A DNA stretch of 60,250 bases from Perkinsus marinus ATCC 50983 (Eukaryota; Perkinsozoa; Perkinsida; Perkinsidae), in contig NW_003202100.1 in NCBI RefSeq assembly GCF_000006405.1, forward strand, positions 270,835 through 331,084. The letters run 5' to 3'. The notes under the pieces are model-generated. The model saw only the letters and a program-made list of their open reading frames with translations. It was not told where the DNA came from and searched no databases. Shown here piece after piece: positions 1 through 11,265 of the stretch; within the stretch, counting starts at the first letter, position 1; each line of letters starts with the position of its first letter. The translations under genes and the position numbers were made by a program.

Positions 1-1
1 G

Positions 2-474
2 CCCCTTGAGTTCCCGGCCGAGAGTTCGAGGCGGAGCGGTATGAACTGGTAAGTCACATTGAACTCCTTGTGATGAGCTCTACATGGTACGCCGAGGTTT
101 CTCCTTCTCAGGGGCTCTGTCTCACTTGGAAATGAAACTACAAGGAGTATGGATAGCGGTGTGGTCGAGAAGGAGCCTTCGGCAGAGTCGAGTAGCCTTG
201 AGGCTTATTTGGCTCGACAACGCGAGCACCTGGCAACAGCGATCTGTCGAGAATGGATTGCTCCCGGTGCTTCGCGTGATCGGCAGATGAGGCTGAGATT
301 AGCGTGTGAAGAGCTCGTTAGGCAAAGTTTTAACGAGGTTCTCACTGCAAGGGAGGAGGAACGGAGGAAATCTGCTCACCGATGCATGCGAAAATCGACT
401 GATGGTGAGTCTTCATCTTGACCATCTTCACTGACCTTTCTTGGTGTGCAGGACCGGCAAGCCTTAATCTATAA
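2..474 (+). CDS. Family A-D small protein, copy A (5' end outside window)
   Basis: Partial multi-exon gene that I do not recognise. Proposed exons are 2-48, 112-404 and 452-474; the introns are GT-AG (gtaag donor at 49, ctcag acceptor at 110-111, gtgag donor at 405) and the frame stays open to TAA at 472-474. The main exon carries the core shared with copies B, C and D: an aromatic or hydrophobic residue then xRQRE, about 25 residues, CxELVxxxFxEVxxAR, then RCM. Splice phases (2 before the core exon, 1 after it) equal those of copy B, which supports the model. The first coding exon must lie left of the window. No signal peptide or membrane segment is visible. Function unknown. Confidence 0.6.
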
Positions 475-977
475 CAGCCTTGATCCCAGCATCTGGGGTC
501 CAGATCTTACAAGTTGTTCGCAGTCTTGGTGCCACTCGTGAGGCCCGTACTCTCCTGATGGCGATGTCTTTCACCGAATCGATTTGTCGAATATCCCTTG
601 GACTATTTTTTGATGAATCTTCAAACTGTGGTCTGGTGATCTCTCGCTTCTTCACCCCTGCCTGATGCTGGTATAGTCGGTTCCGGTTAAGTGCCAAATG
701 ATCGGACTCCGGTTGTTAACATCTGCTCTGCTTCATTGAAAAGCTCAGCTCACCTGAGCGTGATGTCACATCTGAATTTTTGGTATGTGGATCAACTCGA
801 CTGGCTGGATTTCCGAGGCCACTGCCAGCGACCACCAAACCATCTGCTGATGCAGTGCTCTCATTTATTAATCTCGTAATCTCCTTTTCACACTCCTTAG
901 GACTTTGATTGGATTATCGTATTGTCATAGTAGCCTAGTGTTGATACGATCGTTGCAATAGTAGTTCCAAACGGAGC
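475..977. other. No gene seen
   Basis: About 500 bases between copy A and the next open frame. Only short frames without exon signals or family resemblance. I see no RNA gene or repeat. Confidence 0.4.
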
Positions 978-1298
978 ATTCAGGTCATCCTCAGTGGGAA
1001 GATGCCTCTCCGTCTAGAGATATTTTCTCTCGACAATTTCGATCCATCTTCGGTTATCAACAAGAGGCGTTTTGATGTCCGGGCGTTACTTATCGAGCTG
1101 TCGATCGCAAGTCCTAGAGTGTTTTTTCTTCACGATGCAAGTGAAAATATTATTCTCAACATTTTCTTTGACAATGAGGTTTATCTAGGTAAACCTGGAT
1201 TGGTTAAGGGCGTATCTGCCGTTCACGTTCAAAGTTTTGTCCCAAGGTATGTGGAGTCGCGTTGATACTTGGTCGGCATATACAAGATCGAAAATATT
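978..1298 (+). pseudogene. Host open frame split by the LTR element
   Basis: A frame opens after a plausible acceptor (cattcag, ending at 977) and runs with good hydrophobic/charged patterning (LRLEIFSLDNFDPSS, then PRVFFLHDASENIILNIFF) to a TGA at 1263-1265, then goes on in the same frame to the LTR insertion. On the far side (4656 to a TGA near 4795) the same frame is open again and reads ILGEYSKLKFFNVYISKGF. So the retroelement seems to have landed in an exon-like host sequence that already had one stop, or in which the TGA lies in an intron. I do not recognise the protein. Confidence 0.35.
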
Positions 1299-1486
1299 GT
1301 TGGTGGTTTGAGGCTCCCCAGCTCCCCTAACCGTAGACTCAGTATTACCAACCATAAGACTTTGAGAATAGTAAAGGAAAAATATGATCTTAACTCTCTA
1401 TCCTAACCCCAGGCTATACTAGCTCAGCGCGGATCTACCGCGCTAAGTCTTTGTGTACTGCTGTCCCAGGGACTCTGTCCCTCTAC
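1299..1486. repeat. LTR, downstream copy
   Basis: Direct repeat matching 4463-4650 base for base by eye. It contains a short inverted stretch (GCGCGGATCTACCGCGC). The outer base at either end is ambiguous because it is shared with the target duplication. Confidence 0.85.
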
Positions 1487-4462
1487 ACGCCCCCCTCGCA
1501 TATTCTTATGCGAAGAGATTAGGCTGTGCAGACGAGACTACAATCAACTTCTACGTGACCGTCGGGGATGTACTGCAGGTTGAGGAGGTCTATCATTGTA
1601 GGACCAATCTTCTTTTGATAAGTCAAGCCATTCCGGAGGACTACCATCGTCCCACGTGACGAAACAACGAGATCCGGGCGGTATATAAACCGATTCGTCT
1701 CTTCGAATAGTTCCATCATACAAATCTCGGTCCCCAGTAGTATCCAAAATGGAGACCTGTATCCTTGCTCCAACCTTGGACGGACCATTGACCTCGTTCA
1801 GGCTCGACTGAATATTCATAAAAGGGCATAAATTCCCGTAGGACTCAACCTGCTTTCTGCCACTAGGGAAGACCACCAAAGCTCTCTTACCCTCGAGTAA
1901 GGCATCAATATGCGCAAGAGCACTGCCCACGTCAGATTTTCTCGCCCTTTGGCGGATAACCAGGACCGGCTCTCCCAGAGTCGGAGTCCAACGCCTAGCT
2001 TCTACCTTGGAGGCCTTCCTGGAAATGGCGTCAAGTACCTTAACCCGCAATTGACGCCAATATTCACGTAGATATTGTTTGCGGAAGTTTACGGCATCTC
2101 GGAGGGGAAGGCAAGGATGCTTTCCTCGCGCTAGCTTCAACGGACCAACACGTCGTTCATACCCAAAAACCATCAAGTCCGGGGTGAGGGGATACTCATG
2201 TCCAAAGGAGTCTTCGTAGCACCGACCAAGAGGCCTAGAGTTCAAGGTATACATTAGAAACTCTAGTATGAGGTCAAACTCATTGGCATCTTCCGGAAGT
2301 CTTCCTCTATTACTTCGTAGGAGAGGGCGAAGAACTGTCAGGCCAAGCCCGTGGATCCTATTCGAACGGCCAGCCTCCCAGGGGGCCTCCGATGCTAATA
2401 ACCTCAACTCACTCCCTAGTTCCACTGAGAGTGCTACTCGGAACTTAGGAGAAGAGAAATATGAGGCATTATCAGAGTAGATCCATTTCAAGCCACCACG
2501 CATGAATTGGATTCGCCGAAGAGCGTGCAAAAGGCCTGGACCATCCTCAGAAGACAGACGAGTCATCGAGCAATGGCCTGTCGCTCGACAAACAACCACC
2601 AGCACCTTATGGCCTTCACCCAAATATAACACATCAATGTCCACAGACCAGTAAGGTGGAAAATTAAGTAGGAGCTCTTCTTCATTTTTGCCTAGCTGCG
2701 GCCCCGAGAGACGACCTCGGGTAGCTTTATTCAATCGACATGGTAGGCACTTGAATATCACATCACGGGCTTCTCGACATCCTCCTGGTAGATAGAAGGC
2801 ATCCATGAAGGAGAGGGTAGCCTCCCGCCCCCCATGGCCAGACCGTCTATGTGCGTCACGGAGGAGCAGTTGTCGCAGATTTACCGCTTCTCTCGGGACG
2901 TAGAATTGGCGGAAAGGATGGCCAGATGAGCGCCCTAACTCCAAATAAAGTAGACCCTTGTCGACACATATTGCGGAACCAGCTCGCAGAAGGGCCTTCC
3001 TTTGAAGTGGCGCCAGCAATGACTGAGCGCTGTGAATAAGACCTTCTTCGGGAGAGTAGCCATCCGATGCTATTAGATCTACTCGCCGCTTCTTCGAACA
3101 TAAGGTTCGCCATGTTCGTAAGGCCTTCTGAATAATATCCACGCGCCATCTTGTTACACCATAGTCCCAACTATTTGCTGCCAGCCGTTCAGCAATAGAC
3201 AACCGACCTACACAACTGTTCTTGTCGGTATCGTCGACTTTATAGATTGAGCACCTAAGAGCTTTCACCGAATCAGCGACCATCACTGCCTCATGAGCAT
3301 CAAGGTCTCTCATGGTTATATACGACAAATCATCCACGATGTAATTCACGCCGTCTTTTACCACTTCAGCAATTGTGCTGTGGCCGGGATCATCTTTCCC
3401 ACCCAAGAGACTCGCGGCCAGAGTAGTCGTGGTACCATCTGATCTCAGACAAGGTCTCTCAAAAACTCGCGATAAGGAATCAGCCTCACAATTCAAGCTT
3501 CCTTGCACATGACGAACTTCAACAGTAGACCCCAGTATCGCGGTACGAATGACTTGACATTCCTCAGCACAGGAACTGAGTAAACGGCTGATGGCACGTC
3601 GTTCAAGCGCTTTCGATCGAGAAACCGCACCAGCTGATGACCTTTCTAGCCAGTTGACCGACGGCTTATTATCACACAGAAGGATGACCTTGAAGATGAT
3701 GCCTTTCCGATTACAGAGCTGCTTACATGATGTTACTAGATCAGCCGCCGCTTGTAAGGCTCGAAGTACCCCGTACAACTCTCGACGGTTGGAGTGCCAA
3801 GACTGCTGCGATTTGCACCATCTCCAGCAGTCCTTCCTCAAAACAACTGTGCCAAGATCACTCGGAGAACACTTCGATAACCTCATAATATAACCACCAC
3901 CAGCTTCTGAAGTCATCCGCATGAAGGCAGATAAATGGGCTCGTAGACGATATGGATCCGTCAGAGAGGGAAACTTCATCTTTCCCAGAGTCTCAGAAGA
4001 AAGCCTCTTCTTGGGGGTATTAATATCCGTAGAAGATAACGGTGATACAGTAGCAGGACCAAGAGCCAAACGACGAGGATCCACCTTAATAGATCCGTAG
4101 GACATAACATCCGACTTCACATCATCGTCCTTGTTGACAGCTAAGATACTTGGTCGATTGGTGAGAAATAACTCATCATACCGCTGCTGGACCGTACCCA
4201 AATCAACTTCAAATGCCTCAATGCGGTCTTCAGACTCTTTTTCCCTTCTAAGTAACTCTACATAGGCCTCATCATCAGAAGGAGTATCAACCGCCACGAG
4301 GTTATCGATATCAGACCGGATCTTCAGGAGCTGACCTTTCAGACGACCAAGCTGTCGACGAAGACCAGTACGTTGCTTGCGAAGATCATCTTTAATAGTC
4401 GAACCTTCGTTGGTAGCCGTCTGGCCGGCGGGGGCTGGGTCAGACCCATCGTGGAGCGCCAT

Positions 4463-4650
4463 GTTGGTGGTTTGAGGCTCCCCAGCTCCCCTAACCGTAG
4501 ACTCAGTATTACCAACCATAAGACTTTGAGAATAGTAAAGGAAAAATATGATCTTAACTCTCTATCCTAACCCCAGGCTATACTAGCTCAGCGCGGATCT
4601 ACCGCGCTAAGTCTTTGTGTACTGCTGTCCCAGGGACTCTGTCCCTCTAC
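4463..4650. repeat. LTR, upstream copy
   Basis: Partner of 1299-1486. The element's reading frame begins inside this repeat, so the first residues are LTR-encoded. Confidence 0.85.
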
Positions 4651-4795
4651 ATATTCTTGGAGAATACTCCAAGTTGAAATTTTTCAATGTATACATAAGC
4701 AAGGGCTTCACCAGTGCCTTTCAACACACGCTATACTCCCTGCCCGATCAGAGATACACCTCTCTGTCTTCGAGTGGAGATTGAGTGAGGCCCGG

Positions 4796-5418
4796 TTCCC
4801 GAGATTTGGCGCTCAACCAATCTCTGATACTTTCCCTGAGCTTGATCTTGCATGGCATCACATTGTTTGATGCCGCAAGCGTTTGATTCACAAGCCAACG
4901 GGGATCACTCGATATCGTGTACTCATTAATGACATCTCTGGACCGCAGATTTCAGATCCTCCCGAGTCTCCGATTTTAGGAGGGCCACATGGACAAACGA
5001 ACTTTGCTTGACTCGAGAGTTCACTCAGCTGAAGAGGGAGGCAATCTTCCGCACAAAACTTCACATCATATGTTCATTAAATTACGAAGCATGCTCCCTA
5101 GGGGAAGTCAATACCTTTCCGAAATCTTCTTCGCGGTAGAGGCCATCAACTTAGCCGGTGAGGAATGTACACGGACAAGGACATGAATGTGATATCCTTA
5201 CACGCTAATTTGGTGGCCTTAACCGCCAAACAAATTATGAAAAGTTTAGGACTCATATCACAGATCCCAGTTTGCTCCATGAAACCCTGAGTGGGAGTCA
5301 ATTTAAACCGATGTTGGCTACGGACAAAGAGTGCCAAAAGACGGTTGGTACGTTTGGATAGTTTCATTTGGGCTTCCCACGATATGGCTCGACACCGCCA
5401 ATCGACCGCTTCGGTCTA
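4796..5418. other. No gene seen
   Basis: About 620 bases between the split host frame and the Tc1/mariner element. Only short frames; nothing recognised. Confidence 0.4.
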
Positions 5419-5858
5419 CACCTTTTCCCGTGCAAGTTTGACAAGTGAGCAGACAAGAATGACAATGTTACCATCAAGAGCGACAATGAGAATCCAAGTC
5501 TGTCACAATTCAATTCTGTTACAATCAAGTTTAACTTTGAGAATTCAAGTATGTCACAATCGAGATATGTTACCATCAAGATTGACAATGAAAATCCAAG
5601 TTTGTCGAAGTTCAATTATGTTACCATCAAGATTGACAATGAAAACCCAAGTTTGTCAAAGTTCAACTATGTTACAATCAAGATTGACAGTGAGAATCCA
5701 TGTTTGACACTTGTTTCCTCAGTTACAACCAAGTTTGACAGTGAGAATTCATGTTTGACACCGCCAGAATATATCACAATCAAGAATGACAATAAACCAC
5801 ACAAGTTTGACAATACGCACACAAGTTTGACAATACGCATCCAAGTTTGACACTTCAA
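5419..5858. repeat. Left terminal inverted repeat with 51-base tandem units
   Basis: Tandem units start at 5467, 5518, 5569, 5620, 5671 and 5722, with a partial one at 5773. Each begins GTTAC(C/A)ATCAAG and contains GACAATGAGAATCCAAG-like words. Because 51 is a multiple of 3, all units stay in one frame and create long spurious open frames on both strands. The repeats may be transposase binding sites; that is inference. Confidence 0.9.
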
Positions 5859-5923
5859 AGAGAGTGCTTCAATGTGAGTTGTAAACTCATAAGGGGTCCT
5901 TATCATTCGCTTATTTCACGGCC

Positions 5924-6948
5924 ATGCCACGTGAGTACAAGACGGTAGAAGATCCTGCTCGTAAGGCGATCATTATGAAGGCTAAAGAAGGTGGTAATGG
6001 TTGGATCAGTTTTGCTAAGGAGTTGGCGTCAAATGGACTACTGCCTATCAAATCGTTAAGAAGAATAGAGAATAGAAGGGATCCTGGGGTGGAAGAAGAG
6101 AGAAGACAGTGAAGGTCACCGCGGAGCTGAGTCGTCAAGTCTTGGAAGCCGTTGACGAGAACCCTTCTATCACATTGAAAAGCATCCGCGGGAAGATCGG
6201 CAACGCTCTGAGTACTTCCACTATTGATCGTATCCTGGATGGCAGTCTCATGACTCTGAAGCTGGTAACGCCGGTGCCCATCGACAAGAATAATGCTGCT
6301 AATATCGCTAAGAGCCGTACCTACTGCCAGGATTATCAGACTGAGATTCGTAAGAAGGTTCACATCGACGAGTCAAATTATAATCTTTGGACTCGAAGAT
6401 CTTATGCGAGATCTGTGGTCGGAGAACGAGCCAAGAGGAAGGAGAGAACTGCTAAAGGTAGGAATCTCAATATTTTATTGGCGATAAGTGACGATGGAAA
6501 TGTCGTACACCACGAAATCCATGTCGGATCGGTGACCGATAAGTTCAGAGATTTCATGGGTCGGGTTTCTGCTGCTCTTAATGGCGAAAATGTTGTCATT
6601 TATATGGATAATGCGCCTATACATAAAAAATTAGCGAATTTTCAGCTATTGGCGAATAATCTGGAGGTTAGGAGATTCGACAGTCCGTATTCGCCTGAAC
6701 TCAATCCATGTGACGGATGTTTCTCTGTGATCAAAGCCTATATCAAGGAGAAGTTGAGTGAGAGGGACCCGATAACAGATAGGCAGAGAGCTGAAGAGCA
6801 ACACATGTATTTATACCAGTATCGAGAGAATATGCTGCGAGGAATGTGTGATGATGCTATGCAAGAGCTTACCACTGACAAGATAAGAGCCATGTATAGG
6901 CTATCGGGTACTTGGGTGAACAAAGGGAGTCAAGGGGTCGCTTTTTGA
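5924..6948 (+). pseudogene. Tc1/mariner transposase, DD34D, one frameshift
   Basis: Cut-and-paste transposase. The N-terminal part (5924-6112, starting MPREYKTVEDPARK) carries the helical DNA-binding region; the rest (6109-6948) is in another frame and holds the catalytic domain. Catalytic residues: Asp in VHIDESNYNLW, Asp in IYMDNAPIH, and Asp in YSPELNPCDG, with 34 residues between the second and third (DD34D, mariner type; Tc1 would have Glu). WTRRSYARS after the first Asp is typical of the superfamily. The two frames meet around 6109-6112 at a run of GAAGAAGAGAGAAGA-like sequence, which suggests a small indel; a tiny intron is less likely. Confidence 0.85.
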
Positions 6949-7070
6949 ATTCTTTCGATGTCATCCCAAGTTTACATAGAGCTCTCGATGACTCGGGAGC
7001 TTCCTTACTATGTAATGCGTGTGATTTTATAAGTAGGCAATCAGTTTAAACCGTGTGTCAACATGTCGAG

Positions 7071-7510
7071 TTGAAGTGTCAAACTTGGATGCGTATTGTC
7101 AAACTTGTGTGCGTATTGTCAAACTTGTGTGGTTTATTGTCATTCTTGATTGTGATATATTCTGGCGGTGTCAAACATGAATTTTCACTGTCAAACTTGG
7201 TTGTAACTGAGGAAACAAGTGTCAAACATGGATTCTCACTGTCAATCTTGATTGTAACATAGTTGAACTTTGACAAACTTGGATTTTCATTGTCAATCTT
7301 TATGGTAACATAATTGAACTTTGACAAACTTGGATTTTCATTGTCAATCTTGATGGTAACATATCTCGATTGTGACATACTTGAATTCTCAAAGTTAAAC
7401 TTGATCGTAACAGAATTGAATTGTGACAAACTTGGATTCTCATTGTCACTCTTGATGGTAACATTGTCATTCTTGTCTGCTCACTTGTCAAACTTGCACG
7501 GGAAAAGGTG
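7071..7510. repeat. Right terminal inverted repeat
   Basis: Reverse complement of 5419-5858, the same length, with a few substitutions. It carries the mirrored 51-base units. Confidence 0.9.
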
Positions 7511-7807
7511 TAGTCTTCGAAACAGACTACCTTTAGAATACGATGCATAGAACTTCCTACCAGTGCTGGATTATATATAATATATGTTCGTTTTCCTCAG
7601 CCGAGTTCAGGAAGTTCTTCAGCAACTATACGAATGTACACACGAACTCTGGTAGAAGTTAAATTTCCCCAAAGTATGTGCATAGTTGACCGTGTGCATA
7701 CTCTCCCACACTGTTCCTAACTGTGAACACTACATTCAGGTCATCTTAGAAACATCATAATACAGCGGCACGCTATGATTATTAAAGGAATCGTATGTGA
7801 TACAAGC
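7511..7807. other. 3' flank of the eIF4G-like gene
   Basis: About 300 bases between the transposon and the stop codon of the leftward gene. No gene or clear repeat seen. Confidence 0.4.
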
Positions 7808-9964
7808 TCAGTCTACTGTATTATCTATCTCGTGCTCCGGTAGAGGATCCCAGAACCCTTCAGGCTCCGCCACAACCCTCATGGGTTCACTAGTAAATGG
7901 TCCCGCCACTGGTCGTAGTGCTGCCAGAGACTTGCGCACACCCTCCAGACCAGCACGCTCCTTCACAAGCCGCAGGATTCCCAAACCCATATCAAAGGCT
8001 TTACTGTCTGAGTGCAGAACCTCCCATGAGAGAAACAATGCCGAATCGAATTGTGTAGGGCCATCTGGGTGCCCATAATCTGCCGTGAGCAGGACCGCGT
8101 ACAACTTCTCCACGAATTCATAAGTCGGATTTGTACGTGCGCAATTCTCGTCAAGGTCCTGGAGGAAGGCTCGAAGTGTCTCATCGAGGAGCTCGAACGG
8201 CAGAAAGCCCCTCAGCACCAACTCAGCAATCAAGTCAGCCTCTTTAGACTTCTTCTTATGAAGAGCCGCTGGACCCCACCGAAGAAGTAGGTCAACCATA
8301 TTCCGGACACATGAAGCATCGTGCTTGATCATGGCCTCAGCCTGTGACACGAACTTCTCTAAACTGCCGTCTTCCTGGTACATGTCTCTACACGCGCGGA
8401 AACTCTCCTCCGTGAACACCTCGAAGAACTTGCTGCCCTTGAGACCCTGGACCTTCTTTTTCCTTGTAGCTGAGCGCAGTTTGTCACCGGATCCACCAGA
8501 CGGACCCTCCGAATTGCCGAGGCGTCGAATCCTCGCTATTTCTCGCCATTTGGACTCTCGCTGCTTCTCTAAGTTGAATATCAAGATTCGCAACCGACGA
8601 TCACTGAGAGTTGTCTTGAGCATGACGAGTCGTCCAAGCACGCAAGAACAGAAAGCCCTGCTGCGGTCATCGCCAAAGTCCAAATGCTTGCCAGTACTTT
8701 CTAACAGTACTATGGCACATTCCACCTCGAACGGAAGAGGTGTCGAAGTAGAGTCGAAGATGAGGGGATTAACAACCTTCTTTAGCGTCTCCAGGGTGAA
8801 CAGCCCCTTGCAGAAAAAAGAGCCCAGGAGTCTCATACACTGAAGGGCATCGTTGCGGCGAGACGCTATGCTCTCTCGTAGAAGACTCTTAGGCCCCGCA
8901 GAAGGTATTTCGAAGAGCAGTCGCAAGTCAATTAGGGCTTCCGAGAACTCTTGCTGAATTTCGTGGACGAGTTGATCTCGGAAAATAACCCTTTCAAAGT
9001 TCAAAAACCCGTCAGACTTGACGTATCGGGCGCGAATTTCCAGGAGCAGCTTGACGTGTAACTCGGAAAACAAGGGCTCCTCTATGGCACGCTGCATTGC
9101 TAAGTGAAGAAGTAAGTCAGTGGCCCATGGGGTGTCGAGCTGAAGGTTGAAGACTATCCTTGGCACAGGAGGGAGACGCGCTCACCTCTAGACCAGCAAG
9201 TTCCCCACTGAGCCGTTCGAAGTTGCTTACGGTAACTTTGTTGAGGATCGCCCTGATCTTCTTTCTGAGGTGGAAAACGTCATCGACGGCCTTGAGGGGT
9301 ATGTTCTTGGGTGGCGGTGAAGGTAGCGGATCTATGGGCACAAGGCCTGGTGAAATACCATTGTTTTGGAACCTAAAGCATCAGCTGGGCTATTAAAGCA
9401 GTAGTTGCCATCGACCAACTCACTGAATCAAGTTGCCAATCTTTGGAGAAAGAACATCTTCTACTCTATCCAACAGGGTCCATCTAGATGACTTTGCGCC
9501 AGTGGCATCGTTAGCAGTCCCTCCTGGGTGAGCACATGGTGATGGCTTACGAACATCGTCAACAGGATCTCTTGGCATTGACAGAAGCTCTCTTCGTGCA
9601 AGGAATGCATTCTGAAGACGACAATCATCCGATGAAATTGCAGATAGACTAGGGATCGAACTCCTCGACGGCGACGAGATCGACTCTTACGCCGCTTACC
9701 CTAGCTCTAAAGATGAGTTCTTTTTTCTTATCGTCCGTCCAGTCGGACTCAGCTGTGTCGCAGAGCAACTCTGAGATTTCTATCACTTTGCTGTCGAAGA
9801 CTCTGGCTCGACACCAAAGATGGTCGTACATCAGGGAGATCTGAAAAGAGCGAGTACCACACTCAGGTGAACTAGGATCGGTCAAGAAGGAGACGTACGT
9901 GATCGTTCAAGTCCTCCAAGTCACGGTAGCAGCTTTCCTCATCATCTTCATCATCGACTGACAT
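7808..9964 (-). CDS. eIF4G-like MIF4G-domain translation factor
   Basis: Likely scaffold subunit of the cap-binding complex, bridging eIF4E, eIF4A and eIF3 in the cytoplasm. Five exons on the minus strand: 9899-9964, 9700-9840, 9424-9611, 9186-9372 and 7808-9139. All introns are GT-AG (46-88 bases) and the phases agree, giving 637 residues. The MIF4G fold starts near residue 175 (RAILNKVTVSNFERL) and continues with RAIEEPLFSELHVKLL, FRDQLVHEIQQEF, RLLGSFFCKGLFT and LLESTGKHLD, all in family order. A further helical region follows (residues about 440-600), possibly MA3-like. Near residue 73 LARRELL resembles the eIF4E-binding YxxxxL-hydrophobic motif with Leu for Tyr (inference). The ATG at 9962-9964 starts an acidic stretch. 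A nuclear MIF4G protein is the alternative. Confidence 0.8.
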
Positions 9965-10643
9965 CCTGTGAGAAGGTACACTGCAGCAGGCTGACCTACA
10001 AATCTTGCTCCTAGTGACAAGCTATGACTTGGAGTCTTGCATTTCCTTGCATCCTAAGGTGACACGCGTGCTAGCAGAATCCGAAACGATCCTCTAGATT
10101 TCCTCTTGCTTTCGACGTGCTATTCGTCGGGTTTTCGAGTAAGCACCTTCTCGAGAAATTCCTCGAGCAAGTTATTCTTTGAGCGACGCAATTTTGAGAC
10201 ATTGAACTCCAATTTACGCTAGTAGTCGTTGCTCATGCCGCTTCATGTCGGGCTCTTGTGTCAGGGTTGCCCTCAAGTGCGTTACTGCTGGTAGATGTCA
10301 TGTAATTAATCTACGTGCTCTCGGGTGACTCGGGCTTAGTGGGAGCAGTTGTCATGTTGCATTGGTGGTTGCATTCAAGCCCAACTTGCGCTGGTTGTAA
10401 TCTTTAGTGTTGTCATCGATAACGTTGACAACATCCGGCCCTTTGCCGTAACCCTTTGGCAACTAGTGGTCCCCCTCCGGGCTAGTCATGTCGCAGTGGG
10501 CTGTCTGTCTCTATGATGGTTGGAAGCAAATGTATATTGCTATGCTTTTCAGTTGTATTTCTTCTTTTCACACTCATTGTGAAAACGTTCTTGCCGACTC
10601 TGGTAAGCTCATATAGAAAACCATCAAAACCTCAACAAGTATA
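9965..10643. promoter_or_regulatory. Divergent intergenic region
   Basis: About 680 bases between the starts of the leftward eIF4G-like gene and the rightward copy B, so both promoters should lie here. I see no TATA box or repeat that I could defend. Confidence 0.3.
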
Positions 10644-11265
10644 ATGCTACTCACTCAACCACATAATCGTTTCGACCCCAACGTCGTCTGGAAGTCCGAC
10701 TTAAACGGATCCTCTCGCGGGTTCCGTCGTTCTGACCAAGTTAGCGCCGATGAAGAGGATCCGAGCAAAGTTCTGCTTAGTGTAAGTTGATTCCTTCGTG
10801 GCCAGCCTGCCAGCTGATCTATTCTTCCAGCTACTACATCGTGACCAAGGCAAGGCAAGCCCCAAGGCTGCCAGCGAGAGTGCGAGAACAGAGAGTACTA
10901 TGAGTTCAACTTCAGAGTTAGAGTAAGTGTTGAATCTAACATCTGTTTCGATTTATTTTGGAGTGTGTGTTCTCTGTCGTAGATATTCTGATGATGATCT
11001 GGACCGTTATTTCGAAGCACAGAAGCAGATGCTTGAACTGGGGCTACAACGAGCCCTTCTGGAAGAACATGGAGACTCGGTGGATCGCCAGGTTTTGGAC
11101 CAGGCTTGCCACGAGCTAGTTGATAGGACATTTCGAGAGGTCGAAACTGCGCGAGCAGATGAAATAGACCCTCGAACGAATCGTTACATGAAGAGAGCAG
11201 AAGATTTGAGTAAGCAATCCTTTCTGTTCCTCGGATCGTATCATAATTGGTGCTCAGGTGATTAG
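10644..11265 (+). CDS. Family A-D small protein, copy B (complete)
   Basis: Unrecognised protein with a complete four-exon model: 10644-10781, 10831-10922, 10983-11209 and 11258-11265. Introns are 49, 60 and 48 bases with GTAAG(T/C) donors. Exon 1 ends in EEDPSKVLLS, almost the same as EEDPSKFLLG at the end of exon 1 in copy D, with the same phase-0 junction. Exon 2 is short and Ser-rich. Exon 3 carries the family core: YFEAQKQ, then CHELVDRTFREVETAR, then TNRYM. The last intron is 48 bases long, so reading through it also reaches the same TAG. No signal peptide or membrane segment. Function unknown; the helical, charged core could mediate protein contacts. Confidence 0.65.

Larger units (their letters stand above)
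1299..4650 (-). mobile_element. LTR retroelement fossil (young copy)
   Basis: Fossil LTR element, about 3.35 kb, lying on the minus strand. Its ends are two direct repeats of about 188 bases that look identical by eye, and it is flanked by a 5-base target duplication (ATATT at 1294-1298 and 4651-4655). Identical LTRs mean a recent insertion. Parts recognised in the coding region (about 4519 to 1544): a charged coiled-coil gag-like N-terminal part, an RNase H domain, and an integrase with its zinc-binding region and catalytic core. It looks incomplete rather than whole. The order RNase H then integrase fits the Ty3 or BEL/Pao groups; I cannot decide between them by eye. Confidence 0.8.
5419..7510 (+). 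mobile_element. Tc1/mariner transposon with 440-base inverted ends
   Basis: A 2092-base element bounded by TA at 5417-5418 and 7511-7512, the target duplication of the Tc1/mariner superfamily. Its ends are inverted repeats of 440 bases each (5419-5858 and 7071-7510), differing at only a few positions. The outermost bases are CACCTTTTCCCGTGCAAG. Each end holds about six tandem copies of a 51-base unit. Between the ends lies one transposase gene, which is frameshifted. The near identity of the two ends suggests recent movement, or homogenisation of the two ends. Confidence 0.93.

Noticed and set aside
5467-5800. Regularly spaced repeats that could suggest a CRISPR-like array
   Set aside because: Head-to-tail 51-base units with no distinct spacers, mirrored at the other end of a transposon in a eukaryotic genome.
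5291-5850. Open frames across the mariner ends (also 7079-7548)
   Set aside because: Produced by the 51-base tandem units, whose length is a multiple of three; both strands are open for the same reason.
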